A stretch of 64,000 bases of DNA from Streptomyces sp. WZ.A104 (GTDB lineage Bacteria > Actinomycetota > Actinomycetes > Streptomycetales > Streptomycetaceae): NCBI RefSeq assembly GCF_002382885.1, contig NZ_NWVL01000002.1, positions 1 to 64,000 on the forward strand, read 5' to 3'. Made by a program: the position numbers and the translations under genes. Position 1 is the first letter of the stretch. Each line of letters opens with the position of its first letter. The notes beneath the pieces are model-generated. The model had not been told where the DNA came from. It saw nothing but the letters and a program-made list of their open reading frames with translations, and searched no databases. Positions 30,684-40,400 of this stretch are shown one piece after another.

Positions 30684-33416
30684 GTGGCTTCCGGATCCGA
30701 TCGCAACCCGATCATCATTGGCGGCCTTCCGAGCCAGGTCCCGGACTTCGATCCCGAGGAGACCCGGGAGTGGCTCGACTCCCTCGACGCCGCCGTCGAC
30801 GAGCGCGGCCGTGAGCGGGCCCGCTATCTGATGCTCCGGCTCATCGAGCGCGCGCGGGAGAAGCGCGTCGCGGTGCCCGAGATGCGCAGCACGGACTACG
30901 TGAACACGATCGCCACGAAGGACGAGCCGTTCTTCCCCGGCGACGAGGAGATCGAGCGCAAGGTCCTCAACGCGACCCGCTGGAACGCCGCCGTGATGGT
31001 CTCGCGGGCGCAGCGCCCCGGGATCGGCGTCGGCGGCCACATCGCCACCTTCGCGTCCTCCGCCTCGCTGTACGACGTGGGCTTCAACCACTTCTTCCGG
31101 GGCAAGGACGAGGGCGACGGCGGCGACCAGATCTTCTTCCAGGGGCACGCCTCCCCGGGGATCTACGCCCGCGCGTTCCTGCTGGACCGGCTGAGCGAGG
31201 CCCAGCTCGACGCGTTCCGCCAGGAGAAGTCGAAGGCCCCCAACGGCCTGTCCAGCTACCCGCACCCGCGGCTGATGCCGGACTTCTGGGAGTTCCCGAC
31301 CGTCTCGATGGGTCTCGGCCCGCTCGGCGCGATCTACCAGGCGCGGATGAACCGCTACATGGAGGCGCGCGGCATCGCCGACACCTCCAAGTCGCATGTG
31401 TGGGCCTATCTCGGCGACGGTGAGATGGACGAGCCGGAGTCGCTGGGCCAGCTGTCCATCGCCGCCCGTGAGGGCCTGGACAACCTGACCTTCGTGGTCA
31501 ACTGCAACCTCCAGCGGCTGGACGGCCCGGTACGCGGCAACGGCAAGATCATCCAGGAGCTGGAGTCGCAGTTCCGGGGTGCCGGCTGGAACGTCATCAA
31601 GCTGGTCTGGGACCGCTCCTGGGACCCGCTGCTGGCGCAGGACCGCACGGGCATCCTGGTCAACAAGCTCAACACCACGCCGGACGGCCAGTTCCAGACG
31701 TACGCCACGGAGACCGGCGCGTACATCCGTGACCACTTCTTCGGCGACGACCCGCGGCTGCGGGACATGGTCAAGGACATGACCGACCAGCAGATCCTGC
31801 ACCTGGGCCGCGGCGGTCACGACCACCGCAAGGTTTACGCGGCCTACGCGGCGGCCAAGGCGCACAAGGGCCAGCCGACGGTGATCCTCGCCCAGACGGT
31901 CAAGGGCTGGACGCTGGGGCCGAACTTCGAGGGCCGCAACGCGACCCATCAGATGAAGAAGCTCACGGTCGAGGACCTCAAGCGGTTCCGCGACCGGCTG
32001 CACATCCCGATCACCGACAAGCAGCTGGACGAGGGCTACCCGCCCTACTACCACCCGGGCCGTGACTCGGAGGAGATCCAGTACATGCACGACCGCCGCC
32101 AGAGTCTGGGCGGTTACGTCCCGACCCGGGTCGTGCGGGCGAAGCCGCTGCCGCAGCCCGTGGAGAAGACGTACGCGGCCGCGAAGAAGGGATCAGGTTC
32201 GCAGTCGATCGCCACCACCATGGCGTTCGTCCGCATCCTGAAGGACCTCATGCGGGACAAGGAGATCGGCAAGCGTTTCGTGCTGATCGCGCCCGATGAG
32301 TACCGCACCTTCGGCATGGACGCGTTCTTCCCGAGCGCGAAGATCTACAACCCGCTCGGCCAGCAGTACGAGGCGGTCGACCGGGAGCTGCTGCTCGCGT
32401 ACAAGGAGTCCCCGACCGGGCAGATGCTGCACGACGGCATCAGCGAGGCCGGCTGCACGGCCTCGCTGATCGCGGCCGGTTCGGCGTACGCCACGCACGG
32501 CGAGCCGCTGATCCCGGTGTACGTCTTCTACTCGATGTTCGGGTTCCAGCGCACCGGTGACCAGTTCTGGCAGATGGCCGACCAGCTCTCGCGCGGTTTC
32601 GTGCTGGGCGCGACCGCCGGGCGTACGACGCTGACCGGTGAGGGTCTCCAGCACGCGGACGGTCACTCGCAGCTGCTCGCCTCGACGAACCCGGGCTGCG
32701 TCGCGTACGACCCGGCCTTCGGGTACGAGATCGCGCACATCATGCAGGACGGGCTGCGCCGGATGTACGGCGAGGCCAACGAGGACGTCTTCTACTACCT
32801 CACCGTCTACAACGAGCCGATCCAGCACCCGGCCGAGCCCGAGAACGTGGACGTGGACGGCATCCTCAAGGGTGTCTACCGCTTCAAGCAGGGCGAGGCG
32901 GGCGAGATCCCGGCGCAGATCCTGGCGTCCGGCGTGGCGGTCCCGTGGGCCGTCGAGGCGCAGAAGATCCTCGCCGAGGAGTGGAACGTCAAGGCGGACG
33001 TCTGGTCGGCGACCTCCTGGAACGAGCTGCGCCGCGAGGCCGTGGACGTCGAGCGCTACAACCTCCTGCATCCGGAGGAGGAGCAGCGCGTCCCGTATGT
33101 GACCAAGAAGCTCGAAGGGGCCCAGGGCCCGTTCGTCGCGGTCTCGGACTGGATGCGTTCGGTGCCGGACCAGATCGCGCGCTGGGTGCCGGGGGCGTAC
33201 CAGTCGCTGGGCGCCGACGGCTTCGGCTTCGCGGACACCCGTGGCGCGGCCCGCCGGTTCTTCCACATCGACGCGCAGTCGATCGTGCTGGCGGTGCTCA
33301 CGGAGCTGGCCAAGGAGGGCAAGATCGACCGGTCGGCCCTGAAGACGGCGGTGGACCGCTACGAGCTCCTGGATGTGGCCGCGGCCGATCCGGGCGCGGC
33401 GGGCGGCGACGCGTAG
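30684..33416 (+). CDS. aceE: Pyruvate dehydrogenase E1 component, homodimeric type
   Basis: A 910-residue protein matching AceE over its length. [20 protein letters not shown] and [14 protein letters not shown] flank the thiamine-diphosphate motif, which starts [15 protein letters not shown] (GDG at 244-246) and ends in [17 protein letters not shown]. The transketolase-like pyrimidine domain has [17 protein letters not shown]. It decarboxylates pyruvate and acetylates the lipoyl group of E2, feeding acetyl-CoA to the TCA cycle. GAAGGA precedes GTG 30684. No E2/E3 gene adjoins, as in many actinobacteria. Confidence 0.95.
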   Translation: MASGSDRNPIIIGGLPSQVPDFDPEETREWLDSLDAAVDERGRERARYLMLRLIERAREKRVAVPEMRSTDYVNTIATKDEPFFPGDEEIERKVLNATRWNAAVMVSRAQRPGIGVGGHIATFASSASLYDVGFNHFFRGKDEGDGGDQIFFQGHASPGIYARAFLLDRLSEAQLDAFRQEKSKAPNGLSSYPHPRLMPDFWEFPTVSMGLGPLGAIYQARMNRYMEARGIADTSKSHVWAYLGDGEMDEPESLGQLSIAAREGLDNLTFVVNCNLQRLDGPVRGNGKIIQELESQFRGAGWNVIKLVWDRSWDPLLAQDRTGILVNKLNTTPDGQFQTYATETGAYIRDHFFGDDPRLRDMVKDMTDQQILHLGRGGHDHRKVYAAYAAAKAHKGQPTVILAQTVKGWTLGPNFEGRNATHQMKKLTVEDLKRFRDRLHIPITDKQLDEGYPPYYHPGRDSEEIQYMHDRRQSLGGYVPTRVVRAKPLPQPVEKTYAAAKKGSGSQSIATTMAFVRILKDLMRDKEIGKRFVLIAPDEYRTFGMDAFFPSAKIYNPLGQQYEAVDRELLLAYKESPTGQMLHDGISEAGCTASLIAAGSAYATHGEPLIPVYVFYSMFGFQRTGDQFWQMADQLSRGFVLGATAGRTTLTGEGLQHADGHSQLLASTNPGCVAYDPAFGYEIAHIMQDGLRRMYGEANEDVFYYLTVYNEPIQHPAEPENVDVDGILKGVYRFKQGEAGEIPAQILASGVAVPWAVEAQKILAEEWNVKADVWSATSWNELRREAVDVERYNLLHPEEEQRVPYVTKKLEGAQGPFVAVSDWMRSVPDQIARWVPGAYQSLGADGFGFADTRGAARRFFHIDAQSIVLAVLTELAKEGKIDRSALKTAVDRYELLDVAAADPGAAGGDA

Positions 33417-33436
33417 CCGCGGGCTTCCGTACGGAT

Positions 33437-33474
33437 CCGAGGGGCGGTGACGCGTGTGCGTCGCCGCCCCTCGG
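33437..33474. terminator. aceE terminator
   Basis: A 17-bp stem with one wobble pair (33437-33453 with 33458-33474) and the loop GTGT lies 20 bases after the aceE stop and just past the convergent I36-type gene end at 33496. Confidence 0.8.
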
Positions 33475-33495
33475 CGTGTCCGGGGGCCCATGCGC

Positions 33496-33888
33496 TCAGT
33501 TCTCCCAGATCTTGAAGGCGCGTACCTGGTACGGGGAGCGCGGCAGCCAGGTCCCGCCGCCCGGATACGTCTCGAACTCGCCGGTCTCCGCGCATTCGGC
33601 GGACTGGTAGGTCGTGACAGGTCGGCCGGTGCGGTTGGCGAGGGACTGGGCGTCGCCGCCCTTCGGCAACGGGGTGCAGCTCTCGATGTCCACGCCGGAG
33701 AGCTCGTAGGTCTGCCGGGCTCCGGTGAAGTCGGGCTTCTTCCAGAGGCAGAGGCTGCCCGCCTCGCAGCTCCCGAGGCGGATGTCGGACGACGGCCCGG
33801 GAGGGGCCGCGGCCCGGTCGTCGGCGAGGGCCTGGGGAACGAGTGCGGTGACGGCCAGGGCGGCCGCCGCGAGAACGGTCGTACGCAT
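33496..33888 (-). CDS. Secreted peptidase-inhibitor (I36)-like small protein
   Basis: A 130-residue protein with a signal peptide (MRTTVLAAAALAVTALVPQALA). The mature part has the betagamma-crystallin/I36-like pattern: CEAGSLCLWKKPDFTGARQTYEL, then SLANRTGRPVTTYQS and AFKIWEN. Four or more Cys could form disulfides. In Streptomyces, I36 proteins (SMPI) inhibit metalloproteases, but most homologues are uncharacterised. It lies divergently from nothing, facing the aceE terminator. The leader 33889-33960 looks ordinary. Confidence 0.75.
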   Translation of the reverse strand: MRTTVLAAAALAVTALVPQALADDRAAAPPGPSSDIRLGSCEAGSLCLWKKPDFTGARQTYELSGVDIESCTPLPKGGDAQSLANRTGRPVTTYQSAECAETGEFETYPGGGTWLPRSPYQVRAFKIWEN

Positions 33889-33992
33889 GGTGGATCAACC
33901 CCCGTGGTTGGTGCTGTTCTTCTGCCGCTCACTCTGAGTCACCGAGCGGGGTGCGCGGAAGAGGGGGACGGCCCGGGCCACCCTGATAGGCG

Positions 33993-34024
33993 ACAGCCCC
34001 GCCGAAAGGATTCGGCGGGGCTGT
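33993..34024. terminator. Terminator of the MFS gene
   Basis: ACAGCCCCGCCGAA (33993-34006), loop AGGA, TTCGGCGGGGCTGT (34011-34024): a perfect 14-bp stem downstream of the leftward MFS gene. Confidence 0.85.
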
Positions 34025-34056
34025 GGTGTGCGCCGGGTTGACGGCGTACGGGGGTG

Positions 34057-35676
34057 CTAGACGTGGCCGACTCCGGCGCCCGCCTCGGCGTTCGCACCGC
34101 GCTTGGTGAGCGTGGCGACCAGGGCGGCGACCACGGCGACGACGCCCGCGACGGTGAAAGCCAGGCCCATGCCGGACAGGAACGTGTCATGGATGACCCC
34201 GCCGATGCGGTCGACGAGGTCCGGCGTCATGCCCGGGGCCTTGGAGAGTTCCTCCACCGGGACCATGCCGAACTCGGCGGCCTCCTCCAGCTTCGGGTCC
34301 GCCTCGCCGGGCAGGCCGGCCGCCGCCCAGTTCCCGGCGAAGTCGGCGCTGACCTTGGAGGACATGACCGCGCCGAGGACGGCGGTGCCGAGCGCCCCGC
34401 CGACCTGCATGGCGGCCTGCTGGAGACCTCCCGCCACACCGGAGAGCTCCAGCGGCGCGTTGCCGACGATGACCTCGGTGGCGCCGACCATGACCGGGGC
34501 GAGCCCGCAGCCGAGCAGCGCGAACCAGAGGGACATGGCGAAGGTGCCGGTGGAGTCGGTGAGCGTCGTCATGCCGAACATCGCGGTGGCCGTGCAGACC
34601 ATGCCGCCGACCAGCGGGACGCGCGGGCCGAACTTGGTGATCAGCACACCGGCGACCGGCGAGGAGACGATCATCATGGCGGTGAGCGGCAGCAGATGCA
34701 GACCGCTGTCGACCGGGCTCAGACCGTGGACGCCCTGGAGGAAGAACGTCACGAAGAACAGGCCGCCCATGAAGGCGAAGGCCATCAGCACCATGAGGAT
34801 GGTCCCGGCCGTCAACGGGACGGAGCGGAACATCCCCAGCGGAACGAGCGGTTCCTTGACCCGGGTCTCCCAGAGTCCGAAGGCGACGAAGAGCAGGATC
34901 GCCAGGCCGAGCCAGGCCCAGGTGCGGCCGTCGCCCCAGCCCCAGGCCTCACCGGCCTTGATGATGCCCCAGATGAGGGAGAACATCGCGCCCGAGAGCA
35001 GCACGATGCCGAGGATGTCGAAGGAGCGCGGCGCGTTGGCGGCGCGGTGGTCCTTGAGGATCACCAGGCCGAAGGCGAGCGCGACGATGCCGACCGGCAC
35101 ATTGATGAAGAAGACCGACTGCCAGCTGACGTGCTCGACGAGCAGACCGCCGACGATGGGACCGCCCGCGGTGGACGCGCCGATGACCATGCCCCAGATG
35201 CCGATCGCCATGTTCAGCTTCTCGGCGGGGAAGGTGGCACGCAGCAGACCGAGCGCGGCCGGCATCAGCAGGGCGCCGAAGAGTCCCTGGAGCACGCGGA
35301 AGAGAACGACCAGGCCGATCTCCTTGGAGAAACCGATCGCGGCGGAGGAGGCCGCGAAGCCCGCGATGCCGATCAGGAACGTCTGCCGGTGACCGAAGCG
35401 GTCGCCGAGCTTGCCCGCGGTGATCAGGGCGACGGCGAGGGCGAGCAGATAGCCGTTGGTGATCCACTGGACGTCGGCGAGCGTGGCGCCGAGGTCCTTC
35501 TTGATGGCGGGGTTCGCGATGGCGACGATCGTGCCGTCGAGCGCGACCATCATCACGCCGATGGCGACGGCGAAGAGGGTCAGCCAGGGGTGGCCGCGGA
35601 GCCCCTTGGCCGGGGCGGGAACAGCGTTGTCCGCGGGCTCCCGCGGCGCCTTCTCGACGGTGGTCTGACTAGTCAT
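34057..35676 (-). CDS. DHA2-type MFS efflux transporter
   Basis: A 539-residue, 14-helix antiporter: VMMVALDGTIVAIANPAI in helix 1, GKLGDRFGHRQTFL (motif A), FRVLQGLFGALLMPAALGLL and GPIVGGLLVEHVSWQSVFF (motif C), with AGGLQQAAMQVGGALGTAVLG near the C-terminus. This is the QacA/EmrB family of multidrug exporters. It is divergent from a TetR gene, the classic repressor-efflux pair. No ribosome-binding site precedes ATG 35676; TTGTCA and TTAGTC (17-base spacing) on the minus strand place the start of transcription close to the ATG, so the mRNA may be leaderless. Confidence 0.9.
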   Translation of the reverse strand: MTSQTTVEKAPREPADNAVPAPAKGLRGHPWLTLFAVAIGVMMVALDGTIVAIANPAIKKDLGATLADVQWITNGYLLALAVALITAGKLGDRFGHRQTFLIGIAGFAASSAAIGFSKEIGLVVLFRVLQGLFGALLMPAALGLLRATFPAEKLNMAIGIWGMVIGASTAGGPIVGGLLVEHVSWQSVFFINVPVGIVALAFGLVILKDHRAANAPRSFDILGIVLLSGAMFSLIWGIIKAGEAWGWGDGRTWAWLGLAILLFVAFGLWETRVKEPLVPLGMFRSVPLTAGTILMVLMAFAFMGGLFFVTFFLQGVHGLSPVDSGLHLLPLTAMMIVSSPVAGVLITKFGPRVPLVGGMVCTATAMFGMTTLTDSTGTFAMSLWFALLGCGLAPVMVGATEVIVGNAPLELSGVAGGLQQAAMQVGGALGTAVLGAVMSSKVSADFAGNWAAAGLPGEADPKLEEAAEFGMVPVEELSKAPGMTPDLVDRIGGVIHDTFLSGMGLAFTVAGVVAVVAALVATLTKRGANAEAGAGVGHV

Positions 35677-35683
35677 ACGCGGA

Positions 35684-35738
35684 GACTAATGACAGCCGCT
35701 GACAGTTGACAAACGATTTCACAAGTCAGTAACTGTCA
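35684..35738. promoter_or_regulatory. Face-to-face promoters with a shared TetR-type operator
   Basis: Leftward: TTGTCA (35712-35707), a 17-base spacer, TTAGTC (35689-35684). Rightward: TTGACA (35706-35711), an 18-base spacer, TAACTG (35730-35735). The two -35 boxes overlap. TGACAGTT (35700-35707) and AACTGTCA (35731-35738) form an inverted repeat around the shared segment, and a further TGACAG lies at 35690-35695. Repressor binding here should block both promoters. Confidence 0.55.
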
Positions 35739-35792
35739 CATAGCTCACAGGTAAGCTGAGCTGGACAAACGACAGGAAAGAGGGACCAGTAC

Positions 35793-36452
35793 GTGACCGA
35801 CGGGCAGGCAGTGGAGCCCCGAGCCGGACTACGCGAACGCAAGAAGCAGCGCACTCGCGACGCCTTGCTGCTCGCCGCCCTCGAACTGTTCACCACCCAG
35901 GGATACGAGCGCACCACGGTCGACGAGATCGTCGACGCCGTGGAGGTCTCCCAGCGCACCTTCTTCCGCTACTTCGCGAACAAGGAGGAGACGGCCTTCG
36001 CCATACAGGAGATGGTCGAGTCGCACTTCCTCGCGGAGCTGGGACACCGCCCCGCCGACGAGGCCCCCTTCGACGCGATGCGCCGGGCGGTGCTGTGCTC
36101 CTGGAACAGCATCGGCGAGGCGATCGAGGAGGTGGTCACGGTCGACCTCCATATGCGGACGTACCGGATGATCGAGTCGACGCCCTCCCTGCTCGCCGCG
36201 CACATGCGGCGCGGCGTCGCCATGGAGGAGCAGATCGCGCGGCTGATCGCCGAGCGTGAAGGGCTCGACGTGGACCGGGACCCCCGCCCGCGGGTCGCCG
36301 TCGCCGCGTTCTCCGGAGTGATCCGGGTGACCGGACAGCTCTGGGGCCAGGGGCAGGACACGAGCGTGGAGGCCCTGCGTGAGCTGACCGAGACCTACCT
36401 CGACCAGCTCGGCCCGGCGCTCGCCCATGAGTGGCGACAGGGCGCACCCTGA
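35793..36452 (+). CDS. TetR family transcriptional regulator
   Basis: A 219-residue regulator. The N-terminal helix-turn-helix reads LRERKKQRTRDALLLAALEL, then YERTTVDEIVDAVEVSQRTFFRYFANKEE (residues ~14-62), the TetR signature. The C-terminal ligand-binding region is helical and not family-specific. It probably represses itself and the divergent MFS pump until a toxic ligand binds. GAAAGAGGGA lies upstream of GTG 35793. Confidence 0.92.
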   Translation: MTDGQAVEPRAGLRERKKQRTRDALLLAALELFTTQGYERTTVDEIVDAVEVSQRTFFRYFANKEETAFAIQEMVESHFLAELGHRPADEAPFDAMRRAVLCSWNSIGEAIEEVVTVDLHMRTYRMIESTPSLLAAHMRRGVAMEEQIARLIAEREGLDVDRDPRPRVAVAAFSGVIRVTGQLWGQGQDTSVEALRELTETYLDQLGPALAHEWRQGAP

Positions 36453-36464
36453 GGACCGGTGCGC

Positions 36465-36565
36465 CTGCCGGATGGCCGGTGACCCGGCCGAGGGGCAGAT
36501 GACGCCGCCGAGGGACAGGGGGCTCTGCCGACGGACGGGTGACCCTGACGAGGGACAGGTGACGC
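36465..36565. repeat. Imperfect 41-bp direct repeat
   Basis: 36465-36505 and 36525-36565 match at 32 of 41 positions (CTGCCG...GGTGACCC...AGGG(G/A)CAG...TGACGC). They lie in the non-coding gap between the TetR stop and the DUF1023 gene. Confidence 0.7.
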
Positions 36566-36658
36566 TGCGTGAGAAATCGCGGGTGAATCCTTCGCGGACG
36601 GGTGATGTACGTCACCTGGATCACGGTCCTCGTGGCACGTCTCCTAGGGTGTGGCGCA

Positions 36659-37876
36659 GTGACTTCTTTTGACACCTCCCCCACCTTGACCGCCTGGCGC
36701 GCGCTGCTCGCCGTCGCGGTGGTGTTCGTGATGCTGGCGACGACCGGCTGGAGCGCCGTACACCATCAGCGCTCCGACGAGGGACGGACACTCGCCCTCG
36801 CCTCCTGGGCACGGGACCGGATAGCGGGCCGTGCGCTGCCGGACGTCGACGCGCCGGCCTACCGGCTGGCCCACTTCTTCGCCACACTCACTTCCGGACA
36901 GCAGGTCGCGCTCGCGGGCAAGTACCCATCAGTGGTGGGAAATCTGAACGGGGCGCCGGTCACCCTGCGCTACCACGCCAACCGGCTGGCCCTGAAGCAG
37001 GCCGCCGCCGCGGAGAAGCGGCGCGTGCACGGCGCGGCCCTTTCCGCGGACGGCCGCGACGAGGCGGTACGGCGTATCAACCGCTTCCGGTCGCTGCTCG
37101 CGGGCGACCGTCAGATCCTGGCCTTCGACCCATCCGGGAAGGGCCGCGCGGCCGAGGTGTTCGGGGATCTCGACCGGGCCGCACGGGTCTCCGTGATCGT
37201 CCCCGGCGTCGACACCCATCTCCTGACCATGGAGCGCACCCGGGGCGCGAACGCCGCCCCCGTCGGCATGGCGAAGTCCCTGTACGGGGCGGAGCGCTCG
37301 GCCGCCCCGGGCACCCGTACCGCGGTCATCGCCTGGGCCGACTACACCGCCCCGGCCGGTCTCGGCATGGACGCGGCGCTCGGCCGGCTCGCGGCGGACG
37401 GCGCGGTGCGGCTCAACGCGATGGTCGGCGCGCTGCCCGGCACCTCCACGGTCTCGCTGTTCTGCCATAGTTACGGCTCCGTGGTCTGCGGGGTGGCGGC
37501 GGACGAGGCACCCGGCCGGGTGGCCGACATCGCGGTCGCGGGCTCCCCCGGCATGCGGGCCGCGAACGCCGGGCAGTTGGACACCGACGCCCGGATCTGG
37601 GCGATGCGGGACCAGGACGACTGGATCGGGGACGTACCGCATCTGGAGTTCGGCGGCATCGGCCACGGGGCCGACCCGGTGGACCCGGACTTCGGCGCCC
37701 GGATCGTCTCGGCGGCCGGGGCGGCCGGGCACAGCGGCTACTTCGAACCGGGCACCGCGAGCCTGGACAACTTCGCCGCGATCGGCGTCGGGGCCTACGG
37801 ATCGGTCCGCTGCGCGGGTGCCGACAGCGCATGTCACAGCGGTATTCACGGTGAACGGGACGGCCGACGCGCGTAG
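36659..37876 (+). CDS. DUF1023 alpha/beta-hydrolase (paralogue A), membrane-anchored or exported
   Basis: A 405-residue protein. The N-terminal hydrophobic segment (LLAVAVVFVMLATTGWSAVHH) suggests export or anchoring. The core shares long motifs with the gene at 41230-42288: YPSVVGNLNGAPVTLRYHAN, RQILAFDPSGKG, AEVFGDLDRAARVSVIVPG, AVIAWADYTAP, LFCHSYGSVVCG (nucleophile Ser in HSYGS), AGSPGMRA, DDWIGDVPHLEF and GHSGYFEPGT (catalytic His). DUF1023 enzymes are putative lipases/esterases. The start is GTG 36659; the ribosome-binding site is weak (AGGGTG). Confidence 0.8.
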   Translation: MTSFDTSPTLTAWRALLAVAVVFVMLATTGWSAVHHQRSDEGRTLALASWARDRIAGRALPDVDAPAYRLAHFFATLTSGQQVALAGKYPSVVGNLNGAPVTLRYHANRLALKQAAAAEKRRVHGAALSADGRDEAVRRINRFRSLLAGDRQILAFDPSGKGRAAEVFGDLDRAARVSVIVPGVDTHLLTMERTRGANAAPVGMAKSLYGAERSAAPGTRTAVIAWADYTAPAGLGMDAALGRLAADGAVRLNAMVGALPGTSTVSLFCHSYGSVVCGVAADEAPGRVADIAVAGSPGMRAANAGQLDTDARIWAMRDQDDWIGDVPHLEFGGIGHGADPVDPDFGARIVSAAGAAGHSGYFEPGTASLDNFAAIGVGAYGSVRCAGADSACHSGIHGERDGRRA

Positions 37877-37953
37877 AAGGGCGTGACGGGCGGATTAACT
37901 GGGACTTACTCCGAGGGGGGACGTGCGGGCCTGTGCCGCATACGATGAGGCAC

Positions 37954-38817
37954 ATGGGTGATGTGCTGGCCGGAATTCATGCCACCTGGGAGTTCGACAC
38001 CGACTCCGTGCTCATCCGCTTCGAACGGGGTATCCGCGCACCGAAGCTCTTCCAGAGCCTGCGGGAACGCCGCATCCCGTATGCGGCGCTGTCATCGGTG
38101 ACGCTGACTCCGGGCAAGCGGGGCACGGTGGTTCTGCGTGCCGTGCCCCGACCAGGTGCCGACCCCCTGATGGAGGCTGCCGCAGGGCAGCTCAAGGAGG
38201 GGTCCGACCCCTACCGCCTGGTACTTCCGGCGGAGCGGGAGGTGCTCGCGGAGTACTACGCCGACGAGCTGCGGGCGCTGCTCGGCGCCTCCTGCGACGA
38301 GCCCGCCGACCGCTTCCTGGTCGCCGCCCCGGAGGCCCCGGTCAACTTCAAGGCGTACGACGGACGGGCCGGCTTCGACGGCGAGCGGGTCTCCTTCCGG
38401 TGGTCCTGGACCGGGGCGTCCAGCGCCAAGTGGAAGGCCGGCGACCAGACCTACCGGGTGAGCGAACTGGCCGGAATCGAGTGGCGCTCGCCCGAGGCAC
38501 TGGACGGCTATCTGCGGCTGGTGCCCCGCACGGCCGCCCCGGTGGCCCAGGCGGACCAGGACCCGGCAGCCGTGATCTTCGGCCTGGGCTACGGGCCGGT
38601 GCACGAGTCGCTGCCCTTCGCCGCCGCCGTACTGGAGTCCGTGCGGCGCAGCCAGCCCGCGCCCGCCGAGCCCGCCCCGGTCCTGGTGAGCGCCGGACGG
38701 CGGGATCCGGCGGACATCGCCGAGCGGATACATCACCTCGGTGAGCTGCATCAGGCGGGGCTGGTGACGGACGCCGAGTTCACCGCGAAGAAGGCCCAGC
38801 TGCTCGCGGAGCTGTGA
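37954..38817 (+). CDS. DUF4429 protein with a C-terminal SHOCT-like motif
   Basis: A 287-residue protein with two similar DUF4429 domains: MGDVLAGIHATWEFDTDSVLIRFERG plus LRERRIPYAALSSVTLTPGK, and VNFKAYDGRAGFDGERVSFRW plus WKAGDQTYRVSELAGIEW. The end reads DIAERIHHLGELHQAGLVTDAEFTAKKAQLLAEL, a SHOCT oligomerisation motif. DUF4429 is PH-domain-like and common in Streptomyces; function unknown. ATG 37954 gives the typical MGDVLAG start; ATG 37945 is an alternative. Confidence 0.85.
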   Translation: MGDVLAGIHATWEFDTDSVLIRFERGIRAPKLFQSLRERRIPYAALSSVTLTPGKRGTVVLRAVPRPGADPLMEAAAGQLKEGSDPYRLVLPAEREVLAEYYADELRALLGASCDEPADRFLVAAPEAPVNFKAYDGRAGFDGERVSFRWSWTGASSAKWKAGDQTYRVSELAGIEWRSPEALDGYLRLVPRTAAPVAQADQDPAAVIFGLGYGPVHESLPFAAAVLESVRRSQPAPAEPAPVLVSAGRRDPADIAERIHHLGELHQAGLVTDAEFTAKKAQLLAEL

Positions 38818-38837
38818 GGCGGGCCCTGGCCTTGGCC

Positions 38838-38963
38838 ACTCACACAGGACCCACTCGCACAGGACCCACTCGGCACCGGACCTACTCCGTACCGGACCTA
38901 CTCCGTACCGGGCCAGATCGGCACCGGACCCACTGCGCACAGGACCCACCCCGTACCGGAGTA
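38838..38963. repeat. Degenerate ~15-17-bp tandem repeats
   Basis: About eight units of CAC(A/C)GGACC(C/T)ACTC(C/G)G-type sequence, some with GTACCGG in place of CACAGG, run through the gap between DUF4429 and the histidine kinase. No gene is seen in this gap. Confidence 0.8.
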
Positions 38964-39038
38964 TGAGGTGGCCCGTGGGTGGGTCGGAACCCCGGTATGA
39001 CGCACGGACGGCCATCGGCTGCCTAGGCTGACCGGGCC

Positions 39039-40400
39039 ATGTCGACTTCACCTTCCCCCTCCCCCACACCCGTCGGCCCCACCGGCCCCCCGCCCGCCGA
39101 CGGCCTGCTGAGCGCCGCCCGCCGCAATCTGCGCGACCTCGCCCACGGGCTGTCCCACGCGTCCCATCCGTCCACGCCGCTGCTGGCAGAAGCCCCCAAG
39201 CGGTGGCAGCGGTTGCTGCCGTACGCGGTGGTCCTCGCCCTGGCCGCGACCTTCATCCCGGTCACCATCACCGTCCTGACCACGCAGTACGGCGTGCCGG
39301 GCGCGTTGGCCGGAGCGCTCGGGGTGGCCCAGACGGCCCCCCTGCTGATGCTGGCCCATCGTCCCCTCCAGGCGTGGTGGATCATCTTCCCGGCCGACAT
39401 CGCGGGCGCGCTGGTGCTGCTGGCCTACCCCGACGATCGGCACGACGTCTGGCCGTGGATCCCCCCGGTGCTGATCGCGTACCTCTTCCTGCTGCTGGCC
39501 CTCGGTCTGCGCGAGACCCGGCGGACGGTGGTCGCCGTGTGGGTGGCGACGGGCGCGGCCGGGCTGGTGCTGCACCTGATCGCACCGGCGGACCGCGACA
39601 CGGGCAGCGCCCTGCTGCTGCCCATCCTCGGTGCGGTGGTCCTGGTCATCGGCGGGGCGGTACGGGAGCGCGGCGAGGCGACCCGGCGGCTGGCCGAGCA
39701 GGAGACCATCAGCGAGACGGAACGGGCCCAGCGCACGCTGCTGGAGGAGCGGACGCGGATCGCCCGGGAGCTGCACGACGTGGTCGCGCACCACATGTCG
39801 GTGATCACGGTGCAGGCCGACTCCGCGCCGTACCGGATCAGCGGGCTGCCGAAGGCCGCCGAGGAGGAGTTCACAGCGATCGCGGCGGCGGCGCGGGAGT
39901 CGCTGGGCGAGATGCGGCGGCTGCTGTCGGTGCTGCGCAGTGAGGGCACCGAGGGCGACCGGGCCCCGCAGCCCGGCCTGGACCGGCTCCAGCAGCTGGT
40001 GGAGGCGACGGTACGGGCCGGGCTGCCCGTACAGCTGTCGCTCGCCGCGGGCCTGGGCGAGGTACCGCCTGCGGTGGATCTGTCGGCGTACCGGATCGTG
40101 CAGGAGGCCTTGGCCAATGTGGTGCGGCACGCGCCCGGGGCCCGTACGCAGGTCTCGGTCCGGGCGTCGATGAGCCATCTGAACGTGCTGGTGGTCAACG
40201 GGCCCGCCGCGAAGCCGGGTTCGCCGCTGGAGACGGCGGGGACCGGGCACGGGCTGGTCGGGATGCGGGAGCGCGTACGGTTGACCGGCGGCACGCTGGA
40301 CACCGGGCCGCTGCCCGACGGCGGGTTCCGGGTGGCCGCCCGGATGCCGCTGCCTCCGGCCGACGCGCCGGCCACCCACCCGACTCCGGAGGACCCGTGA
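39039..40400 (+). CDS. NarL/DesK-type sensor histidine kinase
   Basis: A 453-residue kinase. About six membrane helices lie at residues ~58-200. HisKA_3 follows: EERTRIARELHDVVAHHMSVITVQ, with His246 phosphorylated. A HATPase_c domain has AYRIVQEALANVVRHAPGA (N box) and GTGHGLVGMRERV (G box). It belongs to the group that pairs with LuxR-type regulators in Streptomyces. The signal is unknown; the sensor region is membrane-embedded, suggesting an envelope or lipid cue. The stop overlaps the start of the response regulator (GTGA). Confidence 0.92.
   Translation: MSTSPSPSPTPVGPTGPPPADGLLSAARRNLRDLAHGLSHASHPSTPLLAEAPKRWQRLLPYAVVLALAATFIPVTITVLTTQYGVPGALAGALGVAQTAPLLMLAHRPLQAWWIIFPADIAGALVLLAYPDDRHDVWPWIPPVLIAYLFLLLALGLRETRRTVVAVWVATGAAGLVLHLIAPADRDTGSALLLPILGAVVLVIGGAVRERGEATRRLAEQETISETERAQRTLLEERTRIARELHDVVAHHMSVITVQADSAPYRISGLPKAAEEEFTAIAAAARESLGEMRRLLSVLRSEGTEGDRAPQPGLDRLQQLVEATVRAGLPVQLSLAAGLGEVPPAVDLSAYRIVQEALANVVRHAPGARTQVSVRASMSHLNVLVVNGPAAKPGSPLETAGTGHGLVGMRERVRLTGGTLDTGPLPDGGFRVAARMPLPPADAPATHPTPEDP

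Noticed and set aside
36427-36672. Small frame after the TetR gene
   Set aside because: It is made of the imperfect 41-bp direct repeat; there is no ribosome-binding site and no recognisable protein pattern.
38838-38963. Possible CRISPR array
   Set aside because: Head-to-tail degenerate units without unique spacers.
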